Shown here one piece after another: positions 16,411 through 24,895 of a DNA stretch of 64,000 bases. Positions within the stretch are counted from its first letter, which is position 1. The number at the start of each line of letters is the position of its first letter. The stretch is from the NCBI RefSeq assembly GCF_900604385.1, contig NZ_LR027382.1, positions 2,395,001 to 2,459,000 of the forward strand, written 5' to 3'. Origin of the DNA: Alistipes megaguti (lineage in GTDB: Bacteria > Bacteroidota > Bacteroidia > Bacteroidales > Rikenellaceae). The translations under genes were made by a program, and so were the position numbers. The notes under the pieces were generated by a model that saw only the letters and a program-made list of their open reading frames with translations, made no database searches and was not told where the DNA came from.

Positions 16411-16446
16411 CCCGGACGCCATGATGGGCGTCCGGGTTTTTTTTGC
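16411..16446 (+). terminator. Rho-independent terminator of uvrA
   Basis: Stem CCCGGACGCC/GGGCGTCCGGG with a 5-nt loop and a run of eight T. Confidence 0.9.
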
Positions 16447-16529
16447 CGCGGGGACGGCCGCGGGGCGATCGGGCGGGCGGTTGCGGCATTGGTTTTGCGT
16501 TCATGGACGAAACCAAACCTTATCGTGCC

Positions 16530-17072
16530 ATGAAAAAAACAGCCATTATCCTCGTTGGCCTTCTGCTGTGTGCGGGGGCCGTCGCCGTGATTGGACAGAA
16601 GAAGGTTCTGTCGCCGAAACAGGAGCAGCGCGAGGTGCGCGAGCAGCGTCGGGCCGAGCGCCTGGCCAACTACCAGAAGACGATGGATTCGATCATTCTG
16701 TCGCGCAACTTCCAGTTCAACCCGCAGACCATGCAGCGCCAGCCGGCCGGGCCGCTTCGCCAGATCATGAACCCGACCTTCAACGTGGGGATCTGGGACG
16801 GGACGGTGGACATCTGCCTCCCGTACGTAAAGGGATACGTTCCGCCCTACTACACGACGGTTCTGAACTACACGGTGCCCAGCGTGCAGGGCTACACGAC
16901 CGAACAGACCCACGAGGGGTGGATGGTGACCTTCTCGACATCGCTGTTCACGGCCTCGACCTATACGTTTACGTTCGAGATCTTCTCGCAGACGGGCGGT
17001 GCCAACCTGACGATCACCAACCCGTGGTACAATCCCGTCCAGTATTCGGGGACGATCTCGCAGCTTTACTGA
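16530..17072 (+). CDS. DUF4251 domain exported protein
   Basis: A 180-residue exported protein. The signal peptide MKKTAIILVGLLLCAGAVAV is followed by a charged helix (QEQREVREQRRAERLANYQK) and then the beta-rich DUF4251 domain, about residues 45-180, a family confined mostly to Bacteroidota with no known function. It contains the typical NPTFNVGIWDGTVDICLPYV segment. An in-frame ATG at 16503 exists, but the signal peptide supports 16530. It lies alone between two terminators and is probably a single-gene unit. Confidence 0.82.
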   Translation: MKKTAIILVGLLLCAGAVAVIGQKKVLSPKQEQREVREQRRAERLANYQKTMDSIILSRNFQFNPQTMQRQPAGPLRQIMNPTFNVGIWDGTVDICLPYVKGYVPPYYTTVLNYTVPSVQGYTTEQTHEGWMVTFSTSLFTASTYTFTFEIFSQTGGANLTITNPWYNPVQYSGTISQLY

Positions 17073-17094
17073 TCCGGAGGGGCTGACGGTGTGC

Positions 17095-17132
17095 AAAAAA
17101 CGGACTGCAGTCTGGCTGCAGTCCGTTTTTTT
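17095..17132. terminator. Bidirectional terminator between DUF4251 gene and lipocalin-like remnant
   Basis: Long stem AAAAAACGGACTGCAG with its complement, loop of five bases, A-rich on one side and T-rich on the other, so it can serve transcripts from both directions. Confidence 0.88.
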
Positions 17133-17148
17133 GCGGTGCTGGGAGGCG

Positions 17149-17352
17149 TTACTTTCTCACATAGGTCTCCCGGTTGTAGTATTCGTAGCTGTATTCCGGC
17201 TGAATCGTGTGCTGGACGAGAACCAGCTGTGATTCGGAGAGCTCCTCCACGGTATGGGTTTTCCGGTCGCCGTCGGCCTTCGGGAAGGAGACGGCCAGCG
17301 TCTTGCCGGTTTCGGTGTATACCCATTCGACGGGCTCCGTCGATTCGTTTTT
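17149..17352 (-). pseudogene. Lipocalin-like lipoprotein gene remnant (3' end only)
   Basis: The last ~60 codons of an open minus-strand frame read VEWVYTETGKTLAVSF, a THTVEELSESQLVLVQ strand pair and a final YNRETYVRK before the stop. This resembles the last strands of small lipocalin-like proteins of Bacteroidota. Upstream, the frame continues only as a shadow of ispF and there is no start codon of its own, so the front of the gene appears to have been lost where ispF now ends. The terminator behind it is intact. A small protein using an unusual start cannot be excluded. Confidence 0.5.
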
Positions 17353-17359
17353 TTGTGCT

Positions 17360-17842
17360 TCAATTTCGGAAGATGAGTGCCACGGCCGAGACCGAGACGC
17401 CCTCTTCGCGTCCTTCGAATCCGAGCCGTTCGGTGGTCGTGGCCTTGACCGAGACGCGGTCCGGGTCGATGCCCATGTCGGCGGCCAGTGTTTCGCGCAT
17501 GCGGTCGATGTAGGGGCGCAGCTTGGGTCGCTGCATGCGGATGGTGCAGTCGACATTCCCGATCCGATAGCCCTTTTCGCGGACCATCTCCGCGACGCGG
17601 CGCAGCAGCCGGCGGGAGTCGATTCCTCGGAACTCGTCCGACGTGTCGGGGAAATGGAGGCCAATGTCACCAAGGGCGGCGGCACCGAGCAGGGCGTCAC
17701 ACAGGGCGTGAATGGCCACATCGCCGTCCGAATGGGCGACGCAACCCTTCGAGTGAGGGATCTCCACTCCTCCCAAAACGAGGCGCAGCCCGTCGGCCAG
17801 CGCATGGACATCATATCCGTGTCCGATTCTGAAATCTGTCAT
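17360..17842 (-). CDS. ispF: 2-C-methyl-D-erythritol 2,4-cyclodiphosphate synthase
   Basis: A 160-residue IspF, which closes CDP-methylerythritol 2-phosphate to the cyclic diphosphate in the MEP isoprenoid pathway. The metal ligands Asp11, His13 (GYDVHAL) and His45 (HSDGDVAIHAL) are present, as are the HFPDTS loop and the C-terminal KATTTERLGFEGREEG motif that contacts the cytosine. Length is standard. The frame reaches upstream to 18004, but MTDFRIGHGYDVH is the family start. It is divergent from pepD. Confidence 0.97.
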   Translation of the reverse strand: MTDFRIGHGYDVHALADGLRLVLGGVEIPHSKGCVAHSDGDVAIHALCDALLGAAALGDIGLHFPDTSDEFRGIDSRRLLRRVAEMVREKGYRIGNVDCTIRMQRPKLRPYIDRMRETLAADMGIDPDRVSVKATTTERLGFEGREEGVSVSAVALIFRN

Positions 17843-17880
17843 AACGTGCAATTTTGGTTGCCAAAATAGGGAAAAAAGTG

Positions 17881-17888
17881 TAACTTTG
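17881..17888 (+). promoter_or_regulatory. -7 promoter box for pepD
   Basis: TAACTTTG followed by C, 18 bases before the ATG at 17907, implying a leader of only about 12 nt. Confidence 0.6.
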
Positions 17889-17906
17889 CAAAAATACAAG
17901 AAACCT

Positions 17907-19358
17907 ATGTCAGCAATCTCAACCCTTGAACCGCGCCTGGTATGGGAGCAGTTCGACGCCATCACCCAGGTACCGCGCCCCTCGAAGAAGGAGGGCAAGA
18001 TCATCGATTTTCTGGTTCGTTTCGCCCAGGAACACGGGATCGAGTATCAGAAGGATGCCATCGGCAACGTGGTGATGCGCAAGCCGGCGACGCCGGGCTA
18101 TGAGGATCGTCCGGCGGTGATTCTTCAGTCGCACATGGATATGGTGTGCGAGAAGAATTCGGACGTGGAGTTCGACTTCGAGAACGACCCGATCCGCACG
18201 CGCATCGACGGCGAGTGGGTGAAGGCCGAAGGGACGACACTGGGCGCCGACTGCGGCATCGGCATGGCGGCGGCGCTGGCCGTGCTGCTCGACGCGGAGG
18301 TGCAGCACGGACCGCTTGAGGCGCTGTTCACCGTCGACGAGGAGACGGGCCTCACCGGAGCCTTCGAGCTGGGCGAGGGAATGCTCACGGGCAAATACCT
18401 CATCAACCTCGATTCGGAGGACGAGGGCGAGCTTTTCATCGGTTGCGCCGGCGGCATCGACACCATTGCCACGTTCCACTGTACGATGGAGCCGGCCCCG
18501 AAGAACTATTCGTTCTTCCGCGTGGATGTCTCGGATCTGCTGGGCGGCCACTCGGGTGACGACATCGACAAGGGCCGTGTCAATTCGAACAAGATGGTGG
18601 CGCGTCTGCTGTGGGACGGGATGCAGTCGTGCGAGCTGCGGCTGAGCTATTTCAGCGGCGGCAACCTGCGCAATGCGATTCCGCGTGAGGCTTACGCCAT
18701 CTTCGGAGTTCCGACGCGTCTGAAGGGCGATTTCGAGAAACGCTACCGGCTCTTTGCGGCGGATCTCGAGGCGGAGTTCCGTTTCCGGGAGCCGAATTTC
18801 AAGATTACGCTCAACGAGATGCCCGAGGTGGAGGAGGTGCTCGACGCGCGGACGCAGTTCGGACTGGTCTACTCGCTGGTTGGGGTTCCGAACGGCGTGG
18901 TAGCCATGTCGTTTGCGGTTCCGGGTCTGGTGGAGACGTCGACGAACCTGGCTTCGGTGAAGTTCGAGGGTCGCGACCGCATCGTGGTGACCTCGTCGCA
19001 GCGCTCGTCGGTCGAGAGTGCCAAGACCTACGTGATGCAGATGGTCGAGTCGGTCTTCGCGCTGGCGGGAGCTGACGTGGCCCATTCGGACGGCTATCCG
19101 GGCTGGACGCCGAATCCGACGTCGCACCTGCTGAAGGTGACCGAGGAGGCCTACCGGCGTCTTTTCGCCACGGATCCGAAGGTTCGTGCGATCCACGCCG
19201 GACTGGAGTGCGGGCTCTTCCTGGAGAAGTATCCCGATCTGGAGATGGTGTCGTTCGGTCCGACGCTGCGGGGTGTCCACTCGCCCGACGAGCGGCTGGA
19301 GATCTCTACGGTCATGAAGTTCTGGCAGCTGCTTTGCGAGACGCTTCGGACGCTCTGA
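17907..19358 (+). CDS. pepD: Aminoacyl-histidine dipeptidase (PepD/M20 family)
   Basis: A 483-residue cytosolic non-specific dipeptidase of family M20C. It removes N-terminal residues from dipeptides such as carnosine-like Xaa-His substrates with two zinc ions. Metal and catalytic segments are QSHMDMVCEKN (His and Asp), LGADCGIGMAAAL (bridging Asp), TVDEETGLTGAF (catalytic Glu) and LDSEDEGELFIGCAGG. The dimerisation lid domain fills about residues 190-380. The start MSAISTLEPRLVWEQF is preferred to an upstream in-frame ATG that lies in the promoter. A hairpin follows at 19392-19412. Confidence 0.95.
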   Translation: MSAISTLEPRLVWEQFDAITQVPRPSKKEGKIIDFLVRFAQEHGIEYQKDAIGNVVMRKPATPGYEDRPAVILQSHMDMVCEKNSDVEFDFENDPIRTRIDGEWVKAEGTTLGADCGIGMAAALAVLLDAEVQHGPLEALFTVDEETGLTGAFELGEGMLTGKYLINLDSEDEGELFIGCAGGIDTIATFHCTMEPAPKNYSFFRVDVSDLLGGHSGDDIDKGRVNSNKMVARLLWDGMQSCELRLSYFSGGNLRNAIPREAYAIFGVPTRLKGDFEKRYRLFAADLEAEFRFREPNFKITLNEMPEVEEVLDARTQFGLVYSLVGVPNGVVAMSFAVPGLVETSTNLASVKFEGRDRIVVTSSQRSSVESAKTYVMQMVESVFALAGADVAHSDGYPGWTPNPTSHLLKVTEEAYRRLFATDPKVRAIHAGLECGLFLEKYPDLEMVSFGPTLRGVHSPDERLEISTVMKFWQLLCETLRTL

Positions 19359-19391
19359 CGCCGGCGGCGTGAATTCCCATACGATGCGGGA

Positions 19392-19412
19392 CCCCGGCCG
19401 ATCGGACCGGGG
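19392..19412 (+). terminator. GC-rich hairpin after pepD
   Basis: CCCCGG/CCGGGG with an inner CGATCG centre, followed by a weak T-containing stretch. It is a probable but imperfect terminator. Confidence 0.4.
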
Positions 19413-19512
19413 CCTGCTTGTTTCCGGCGGGGCGTGTTACGGAAATCTAACCGCCGTGTTACGGTGTTGCAACAACTGTTTCAGACCTTTGCCGACACAA
19501 CAAGTAACGTCC

Positions 19513-20865
19513 ATGAAGAGATCCATCCTCTCCCTGATTCTGGCTTCGTTTCTTTCGATCCCTGCGGCCGAAGCCGCAAGCCCCGTTGCAGGTCCCGCTG
19601 CAAGCCCCGTCGCGGGTCTCGCTGCCAGTCCTGTCATAGACCCCGTTGCAGGTCCCGCTGCAAGCCCCGTCACAGGCCCCGCCACGACTCCCGTTCTGAG
19701 CCCTGCCGCGCCGGATTCACTGCGTACGGAGTCTTCGCCTTCTGCGGTTCCCGCACCTTCGGGCGTCTCCACCCTCTCTGCGGCCGCCATGCCCGTTTCG
19801 GTTTCCCCGACCGCCGCTGTTCCGACGACTCCGACTGCTCGGGCATCTGCGATTTCTGCCACGGCCCCTGCGGCCCCTGCGGCTTCGTCCGCATCGGCCC
19901 CGGCTTCGGCGGTCAAGGAGCCGACCTTCACGGTGCAGCTCCACGGAACGGTGCGGGCGAAATTCGAGTACCAGCCCGACCTGGGGAAGAGCCGCTTCGA
20001 GGTGCGCAACGCGCGCTTCAGCCTTTCGGGCCAGGTGACTCCGCTGGTGAACTACAAGGCGGAGATTGACCTTTCGGACGAGGGTTCGATCAAGATGCTG
20101 GATGCCTACGCACGGTTGAACCTGCTGCAGCGGCGTCTGCGGTTCACGATCGGCCAGATGCGCGTACCCTTTACGATCGACGCCCACCGCTCGCCCCACG
20201 AACAGTACTTTGCCAACCGCTCGTTCATTGCCAAACAGGCGGGCAACGTGCGTGACGTGGGTGCGACGCTGGCGTGGAGCTTCGGCCGGCGGGTTCCGGT
20301 GACGCTCGAAGGGGGGCTCTTCAACGGCTCGGGGCTGACCAATCAGAAGGACTACTGGACGCGGTCGTTCAACTATTCGGCCAAGGCGCGCTTCCGCTTT
20401 GCCGAGCGGGTGAACCTTTCGCTGAGCATCCAGAAGACCCACCCGGATCTGGTCGACATCCACATGTACGACATCGGCGCCTACTACGAGAATAGCCTGT
20501 GGCACATCGAGGGGGAGTACCTGCGCAAGAACTACGCATCGGAGGCCTTCCCCGGGGTGAATGTCGTGGATGCCTTCGTGTGCCGGAACTTTCCGCTGCG
20601 AAGCCGGGCGCTGCGCCAGATTTCGGTGCTGGCGCGCTACGACTATATGTCGGACCACAGCACGGGTATTGCCGGAGCGGGAGGCGTGCTGCTTGTCGAC
20701 GATCCCGAACGCCACCGGGTGACCGGCGGTCTGACCTTCAGCCTGGGTCTTCCCTTCCGGGCCGACATCCGCGTCAACTACGAGGCCTACTTCTACCGTC
20801 CGACGGCTGAGCCGGACCTCTCCGAGCAGGACAAGTTCGTAGCGGAGTTCATGGTTCGCTTCTGA
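19513..20865 (+). CDS. Porin O/P-type outer-membrane porin with Ala/Pro repeat linker
   Basis: A 450-residue predicted porin of the OprO/OprP (phosphate-selective porin) family. The signal peptide MKRSILSLILASFLSIPAAEA is followed by about 110 residues of Ala/Pro/Ser/Val-rich repeats (variants of ASPVAGPA). The barrel begins near residue 135 with FTVQLHGTVRAKFEYQPDLG and continues with the usual RNARFSLSGQVTPLVNYKAEIDLSD. It ends in an aromatic residue, EFMVRF, the sorting signal of barrel proteins. The substrate is not known and the family name does not prove phosphate selectivity. The linker's DNA is an imperfect repeat built on CCCGTTGCAGGTCCCGCTGC. Confidence 0.85.
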   Translation: MKRSILSLILASFLSIPAAEAASPVAGPAASPVAGLAASPVIDPVAGPAASPVTGPATTPVLSPAAPDSLRTESSPSAVPAPSGVSTLSAAAMPVSVSPTAAVPTTPTARASAISATAPAAPAASSASAPASAVKEPTFTVQLHGTVRAKFEYQPDLGKSRFEVRNARFSLSGQVTPLVNYKAEIDLSDEGSIKMLDAYARLNLLQRRLRFTIGQMRVPFTIDAHRSPHEQYFANRSFIAKQAGNVRDVGATLAWSFGRRVPVTLEGGLFNGSGLTNQKDYWTRSFNYSAKARFRFAERVNLSLSIQKTHPDLVDIHMYDIGAYYENSLWHIEGEYLRKNYASEAFPGVNVVDAFVCRNFPLRSRALRQISVLARYDYMSDHSTGIAGAGGVLLVDDPERHRVTGGLTFSLGLPFRADIRVNYEAYFYRPTAEPDLSEQDKFVAEFMVRF

Positions 20866-20917
20866 TTCCGGGGCGGCAGAAACCGTGCAGAATATTTCCG
20901 CAATTGACATATTTCGC

Positions 20918-20925
20918 TATCTTTG
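20918..20925 (+). promoter_or_regulatory. -7 promoter box for the outer-membrane barrel gene
   Basis: TATCTTTG, 23 bases before the ATG at 20949. Confidence 0.55.
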
Positions 20926-20948
20926 TATATGAAAAAGTTTTTCGGAAT

Positions 20949-23387
20949 ATGTCGAACGGGCATTTTTCTCTGCTGGCCATCGTCATGGTGGGGTTGTCAT
21001 ACCCCATGACGTCCGCGGCCCAGCAGCATCCCGACGATGCATATTATCCCTATGCCGGGCGGGAGGAGCGACCTGTTCGGCTCCAGACCGATACGACACT
21101 CTTCTACCGGGCGATTCAGGGTCCGGCGGATCTCTATGGCATCTCCACCGATTTTACGCTTCCGGGAGTGGCCCTTGCCCGTCGGGGGTGCGGCTATGCG
21201 TCGGAACGGACGCAGCTTTCCGGAATCGACATCTCCTATCGTTATCTCGGGCTGATGCGTCTGCTGGGCGCCGAGGAGCAGCGTATTGCGGGACTTCAGA
21301 GCTCACCGGCCCCTTTCGGGGGCGCCGTCTCCACGACGCAGCTCCACTTTCCGGCCGGCGAACCGCTCCAGCCCTATCTGGTTTCGGTGCGCTTCTCCGA
21401 CCGCAACTACCGTTTCGGTTCGCGTGTGGCGGCCACCCGCCGCCTGGGTCACGGCTGGCAACTGACGGCCGCCGCGGACTTCCGCACGGGCCGGGACCTG
21501 CACGTCGAGGGGGTCTTCACGAATGCCCTGACCGCGGGAGTGTGCTTGACGCGCCGCTGGGATAAGCAGGGCGAACTTTCGCTCGTCTGCATCGTCCCGA
21601 CCTCCGTGCGGGGCACCCGCCTCACGACCTCGGAGGAGGCCTTTCAGCTGACGGGCGACCGGCTCTATAATCCCGCCTGGGGCTATCAGGACGGCCGGGT
21701 GCGCAATTCGCGGGTCCGGCGCGAGACGCTTCCGCTGGCCGCGGCCGTGTGGGAGCGGCAGCTCACCGCTTCAACGCGGCTTTCGGCCTCGGCGGGCGTT
21801 GAGGCGGGCAAGAGCCGCTACAGCATGCTGGGGTGGTACGACGCGCGCACGCCGATGCCGGACAACTACCGCTACCTGCCGAGCTATACGGGCGACCGGG
21901 CCACCGAGCAGGCGTGGCTGACGCGGGATCCCCGTTATACGCAGATCGACTGGGACGAACTGATCCGCGAGAACCGCATGGCGGGCGGCGAGGCGGTCTA
22001 TGCGCTGGAGGACCGAGTCGAGCGGCTTTGGGACGCGACGCTTCACCTCAGCTTCTCGACGGAGGCCGAACGTCGCCTGACGCTTCGCTACGGGGCGCAG
22101 CTGCAACTCGACGACCGCCGCAACTACAAGCAGATGCGCGATCTGCTCGAGGCGGACTACCTCACGGATATCGACCAGTTTCTGGTTGACGACGACACCT
22201 ACGGCACGCTGCTTCAGAACGACCTGCGCCATCCCGACCGGAAGATCCGTCGGGGTGACCGCTTCGCCTATGACTATTCGCTCACCACGCGCTCGGCCGA
22301 GGTGTATCTGCAGGCCGACTACCGTACGGACCGCTTTCGGGGCGAGGTGCTGCTGGCTGTCGGTAGCGGGGCCGTCAGCCGCCGGGGCCACTACGAGAAG
22401 GAGCTCTTTCCGGGCAGCCAGTCCTTCGGACGCTCACGGGTCATGCGCTTTTCGCCCTACCGGCTGAAATTCTCGGGCGGTTGGTCCTTCACGCCGCGCC
22501 ACTACGTCGAGCTGTCGCTGCTGGCCGCAGCGGAGATCCCCGACGCCGAAGATCTCTTCTACCAGCCGCTCTACAACAACCGCACGCTCACCGATGCAAA
22601 GGCCGGGCGCACATATGGCGCCGAGTTGACCTACCGCCTGACGGGCCCGACCGTCAACCTTCAGACGTCGCTTTTTGCGTTGTTGCGGCTTGACGGCTCG
22701 CAGACTCTCCGCTATTACGATGACATGTCCTACGTCTATTGCGACCTGGCCGTCACCGGGATCGGAATTCGGAGTCTGGGTATCGAGACGGCAGCGGAGA
22801 TTCGTCTGTCGGATCGTTGGCGGCTGACGCTTGCGGCCTCGGCGGGGAGTTATCGGTATGTCCGGGATCCGCGTGTTGAGGTGCTCTCCGACGTGGACAA
22901 TACGCCGGTCGACCGGGGTTCGGCGAGCCGGATGGGTGGATGCCGGGTAGGCGGGGCTCCTGCCGTGACCGCCTCGGCCGAACTTTCGTGGTTCGGGCGT
23001 CGGGGGTGGGGGATCCACGCCTCGGCGGGGTATGCCGCGGAGCGCTACGTCGAGCCGATGGCGCTACGGCGTACCGATCGGCTGGCCGGCCAGGGCGGCA
23101 TCACGCAGGAAGCCTTCGCTGCCTTCACGCACCAGGAGCGGCTGCCGGATGCCTTCACGCTCGATGCATCGCTCTTCAGGAGCTTCTGGTTCGAGCGTTC
23201 GCGGCTGACTGTGGCGCTGCTGCTTCGCAATCTGCTGGGCGATTCCGATATGGTCTACAGCGGTTACGAATCGCTGCGCGTGCGGCGGATCCGGAGCGGC
23301 GATGCGACCTTCTACACGCCGCAGGCGACGCGTTACAGCTACGTGCCACCGCGGTCGTTCTACGTGACGGTCTCCTGCCGATTCTGA
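20949..23387 (+). CDS. TonB-receptor-like outer-membrane barrel without a clear plug
   Basis: An 812-residue outer-membrane protein. The signal peptide MSNGHFSLLAIVMVGLSYPM is followed directly by about 80 residues in which the FYRAIQGPADLYGISTDFTL segment may be a worn-down plug, with no carboxypeptidase-like domain and no TonB box seen. The rest, about residues 110-812, shows alternating aromatic beta strands of a large barrel and ends YVTVSCRF, the typical terminal Phe. Ordinary TonB receptors here carry a plug of about 120 residues. A competing ATG at 20930 opens a different frame that stops after 26 codons. The ligand is unknown. alanine dehydrogenase follows. Confidence 0.75.
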   Translation: MSNGHFSLLAIVMVGLSYPMTSAAQQHPDDAYYPYAGREERPVRLQTDTTLFYRAIQGPADLYGISTDFTLPGVALARRGCGYASERTQLSGIDISYRYLGLMRLLGAEEQRIAGLQSSPAPFGGAVSTTQLHFPAGEPLQPYLVSVRFSDRNYRFGSRVAATRRLGHGWQLTAAADFRTGRDLHVEGVFTNALTAGVCLTRRWDKQGELSLVCIVPTSVRGTRLTTSEEAFQLTGDRLYNPAWGYQDGRVRNSRVRRETLPLAAAVWERQLTASTRLSASAGVEAGKSRYSMLGWYDARTPMPDNYRYLPSYTGDRATEQAWLTRDPRYTQIDWDELIRENRMAGGEAVYALEDRVERLWDATLHLSFSTEAERRLTLRYGAQLQLDDRRNYKQMRDLLEADYLTDIDQFLVDDDTYGTLLQNDLRHPDRKIRRGDRFAYDYSLTTRSAEVYLQADYRTDRFRGEVLLAVGSGAVSRRGHYEKELFPGSQSFGRSRVMRFSPYRLKFSGGWSFTPRHYVELSLLAAAEIPDAEDLFYQPLYNNRTLTDAKAGRTYGAELTYRLTGPTVNLQTSLFALLRLDGSQTLRYYDDMSYVYCDLAVTGIGIRSLGIETAAEIRLSDRWRLTLAASAGSYRYVRDPRVEVLSDVDNTPVDRGSASRMGGCRVGGAPAVTASAELSWFGRRGWGIHASAGYAAERYVEPMALRRTDRLAGQGGITQEAFAAFTHQERLPDAFTLDASLFRSFWFERSRLTVALLLRNLLGDSDMVYSGYESLRVRRIRSGDATFYTPQATRYSYVPPRSFYVTVSCRF

Positions 23388-23474
23388 GAGATCGGTCATA
23401 TTGTCGGAATTTTTTTGGGAATTAGCTGACGATTTCGTATTTTGAGAGGCAAAAACCTTAAAAACTTCAAACCC

Positions 23475-24581
23475 ATGATTGTCGGTATTCCAAAAGAGAT
23501 CAAGAACAACGAGAACCGCGTTGCTCTGACCCCGGCGGGCGCCCAGGAGCTCGTCAAGCGGGGACACAAGGTGTATGTGCAGGCTACGGCCGGAGAGAAC
23601 AGCGGATTTGCCGACTCGGCCTATACGGCTGTCGGGGCGGAGCTTCTGCCCACGATCGAGGATGTCTACGCCACGGCGGAGATGATCGTGAAGGTCAAGG
23701 AGCCGATTGCCCCGGAGTACAAACTCATCCGTCGCGACCAGCTGGTCTTCACCTATTTTCACTTTGCGAGCAGCGAGGCGCTGACCCATGCGATGATCGA
23801 CAGCGGAGCCGTGTGCTGCGCCTATGAGACGGTCGAGCGTGCGGACCGGTCGCTGCCGCTGCTGATTCCGATGTCGGAGGTTGCCGGGCGCATGGCGGCA
23901 CAGGAGGGGTGTTATTTTCTGGAGAAGCCGCGTGGAGGCAAGGGCGTACTGCTGGGCGGTGTTCCGGGCGTGAAGCCGGCGAAGGTCTTCGTGATCGGAG
24001 GGGGTGTTGTCGGGACGGCTGCGGCGCGTACGGCGGCGGGCACGGGAGCCGACGTGACGATCTGCGACATTTCGCTGCAGCGCCTGACCTATCTGGCCGA
24101 CGTGATGCCGAAGAACGTCAAGACGCTCATGTCGTCGGAGTATAACATCCGCGAGGAGCTGCGTCATGCCGATCTGGTGATCGGTTCGGTTTTGATTCCT
24201 GGGGCGAAGGCTCCGAAACTCGTGACGCGCGACATGTTGAAACTGATGGAGCCGGGAACGGTGATGGTGGACGTTGCGATTGACCAGGGAGGGTGCTTCG
24301 AGACGTCGCGCCCGACGACGCACGAGGATCCGGTCTACTACGTGGACGGTATTCTGCACTATTGCGTGGCGAATATTCCGGGGGCCGTGCCGCGGACCTC
24401 GACGCTGGCGCTGACCAACGCAACGCTTCCCTACGTGCTGCAATTGGCCGACAAGGGCTGGCAGCGGGCCGCGCGTGAGAATGCGGAGCTGGCGCTGGGG
24501 CTGAACGTGGTTTCGGGCAAGGTGGTCTACCGGCCGGTAGCCGAGGCCTGGGGGCTTTCCTACGAGCCTCTGAGCCTCTGA
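23475..24581 (+). CDS. ald: Alanine dehydrogenase
   Basis: A 368-residue NAD-dependent alanine dehydrogenase that interconverts L-alanine and pyruvate plus ammonia. The N-terminal motif IVGIPKEIKNNENRVALTPA and the Rossmann motif VFVIGGGVVGTAAARTA (about residues 168-184) are typical, as are GVPGVKPAKV and the C-terminal NATLPYVLQLADKGW. Length matches hexameric Ald of other bacteria. The start was set at MIVGIPKE, the conserved opening. A long hairpin and a terminator follow. Confidence 0.95.
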   Translation: MIVGIPKEIKNNENRVALTPAGAQELVKRGHKVYVQATAGENSGFADSAYTAVGAELLPTIEDVYATAEMIVKVKEPIAPEYKLIRRDQLVFTYFHFASSEALTHAMIDSGAVCCAYETVERADRSLPLLIPMSEVAGRMAAQEGCYFLEKPRGGKGVLLGGVPGVKPAKVFVIGGGVVGTAAARTAAGTGADVTICDISLQRLTYLADVMPKNVKTLMSSEYNIREELRHADLVIGSVLIPGAKAPKLVTRDMLKLMEPGTVMVDVAIDQGGCFETSRPTTHEDPVYYVDGILHYCVANIPGAVPRTSTLALTNATLPYVLQLADKGWQRAARENAELALGLNVVSGKVVYRPVAEAWGLSYEPLSL

Positions 24582-24601
24582 ATCCGAGAAAACTGAATGT
24601 C

Positions 24602-24650
24602 TGAGGTCCTGAGTCTTTGAGCCCCATGGCCCCAAAGACTCAGGACCTCA
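24602..24650. repeat. Long inverted repeat downstream of ald
   Basis: A 17-bp perfect stem, TGAGGTCCTGAGTCTTT and its complement, around a 15-nt loop containing CCATGG. The loop-plus-arm block CCATGGCC(C/T)CAAAG is repeated directly at 24625-24638 and 24656-24669. It is far longer than a terminator needs and lacks a T run. Confidence 0.7.
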
Positions 24651-24677
24651 AAGCTCCATGGCCTCAAAGCCTTTGAT

Positions 24678-24702
24678 GCCGGAATTTCCGGCTTATTTTT
24701 TT
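24678..24702 (+). terminator. Rho-independent terminator of ald
   Basis: GCCGGAA/TTCCGGC with a 1-nt centre, followed by TTATTTTTTT. Confidence 0.8.
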
Positions 24703-24868
24703 GCGTATTTCCCCGATTGGCGTATCCGTTCCGATCGTCCTTTGGGAAATGTTTTATCTGACGGAATATCTGTCCGTTATGCCGTCTTTGTTTTGTTTAA
24801 TAAATTTAAGAAAGGGTCTGTATATCTGAAAAAAGAGTTGATAAAAAGAATATCATGCGCTTTTTTTA

Positions 24869-24876
24869 TATATTTG
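24869..24876 (+). promoter_or_regulatory. -7 promoter box for the surface operon
   Basis: TATATTTG, 20 bases before the ATG at 24896. No iron-box or other operator could be identified by eye. Confidence 0.5.
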
Positions 24877-24895
24877 TAGTGTTAGTTAGGCTATT

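Larger units (their letters stand above)
24582..24895. other. Intergenic region between ald and the TonB operon
   Basis: 314 bases without a gene. It contains the long inverted repeat at 24602-24650, the terminator at 24678-24702, an AT-rich stretch, and the operon promoter box at 24869-24876. Confidence 0.6.

Noticed and set aside
13684..16422. A 912-codon open frame on the minus strand opposite uvrA, and similar long antisense frames opposite ald, the TonB receptor and leuA
   Set aside because: High GC lowers the chance of stops in the antisense frame, and the plus-strand proteins carry all family motifs. The antisense products are Arg/Gln/Leu-rich with no recognisable domain.
19392..19412. 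A riboswitch or regulatory RNA after pepD
   Set aside because: The hairpin is short and placed directly behind the stop; it fits a weak terminator.
20930..21010. Alternative start ATGAAAAAG at 20930 for the outer-membrane barrel
   Set aside because: It opens a different frame that ends after 26 codons. It would need a frameshift to join the barrel, while MSNGHFSLLAIV at 20949 is in frame and makes a good signal peptide.
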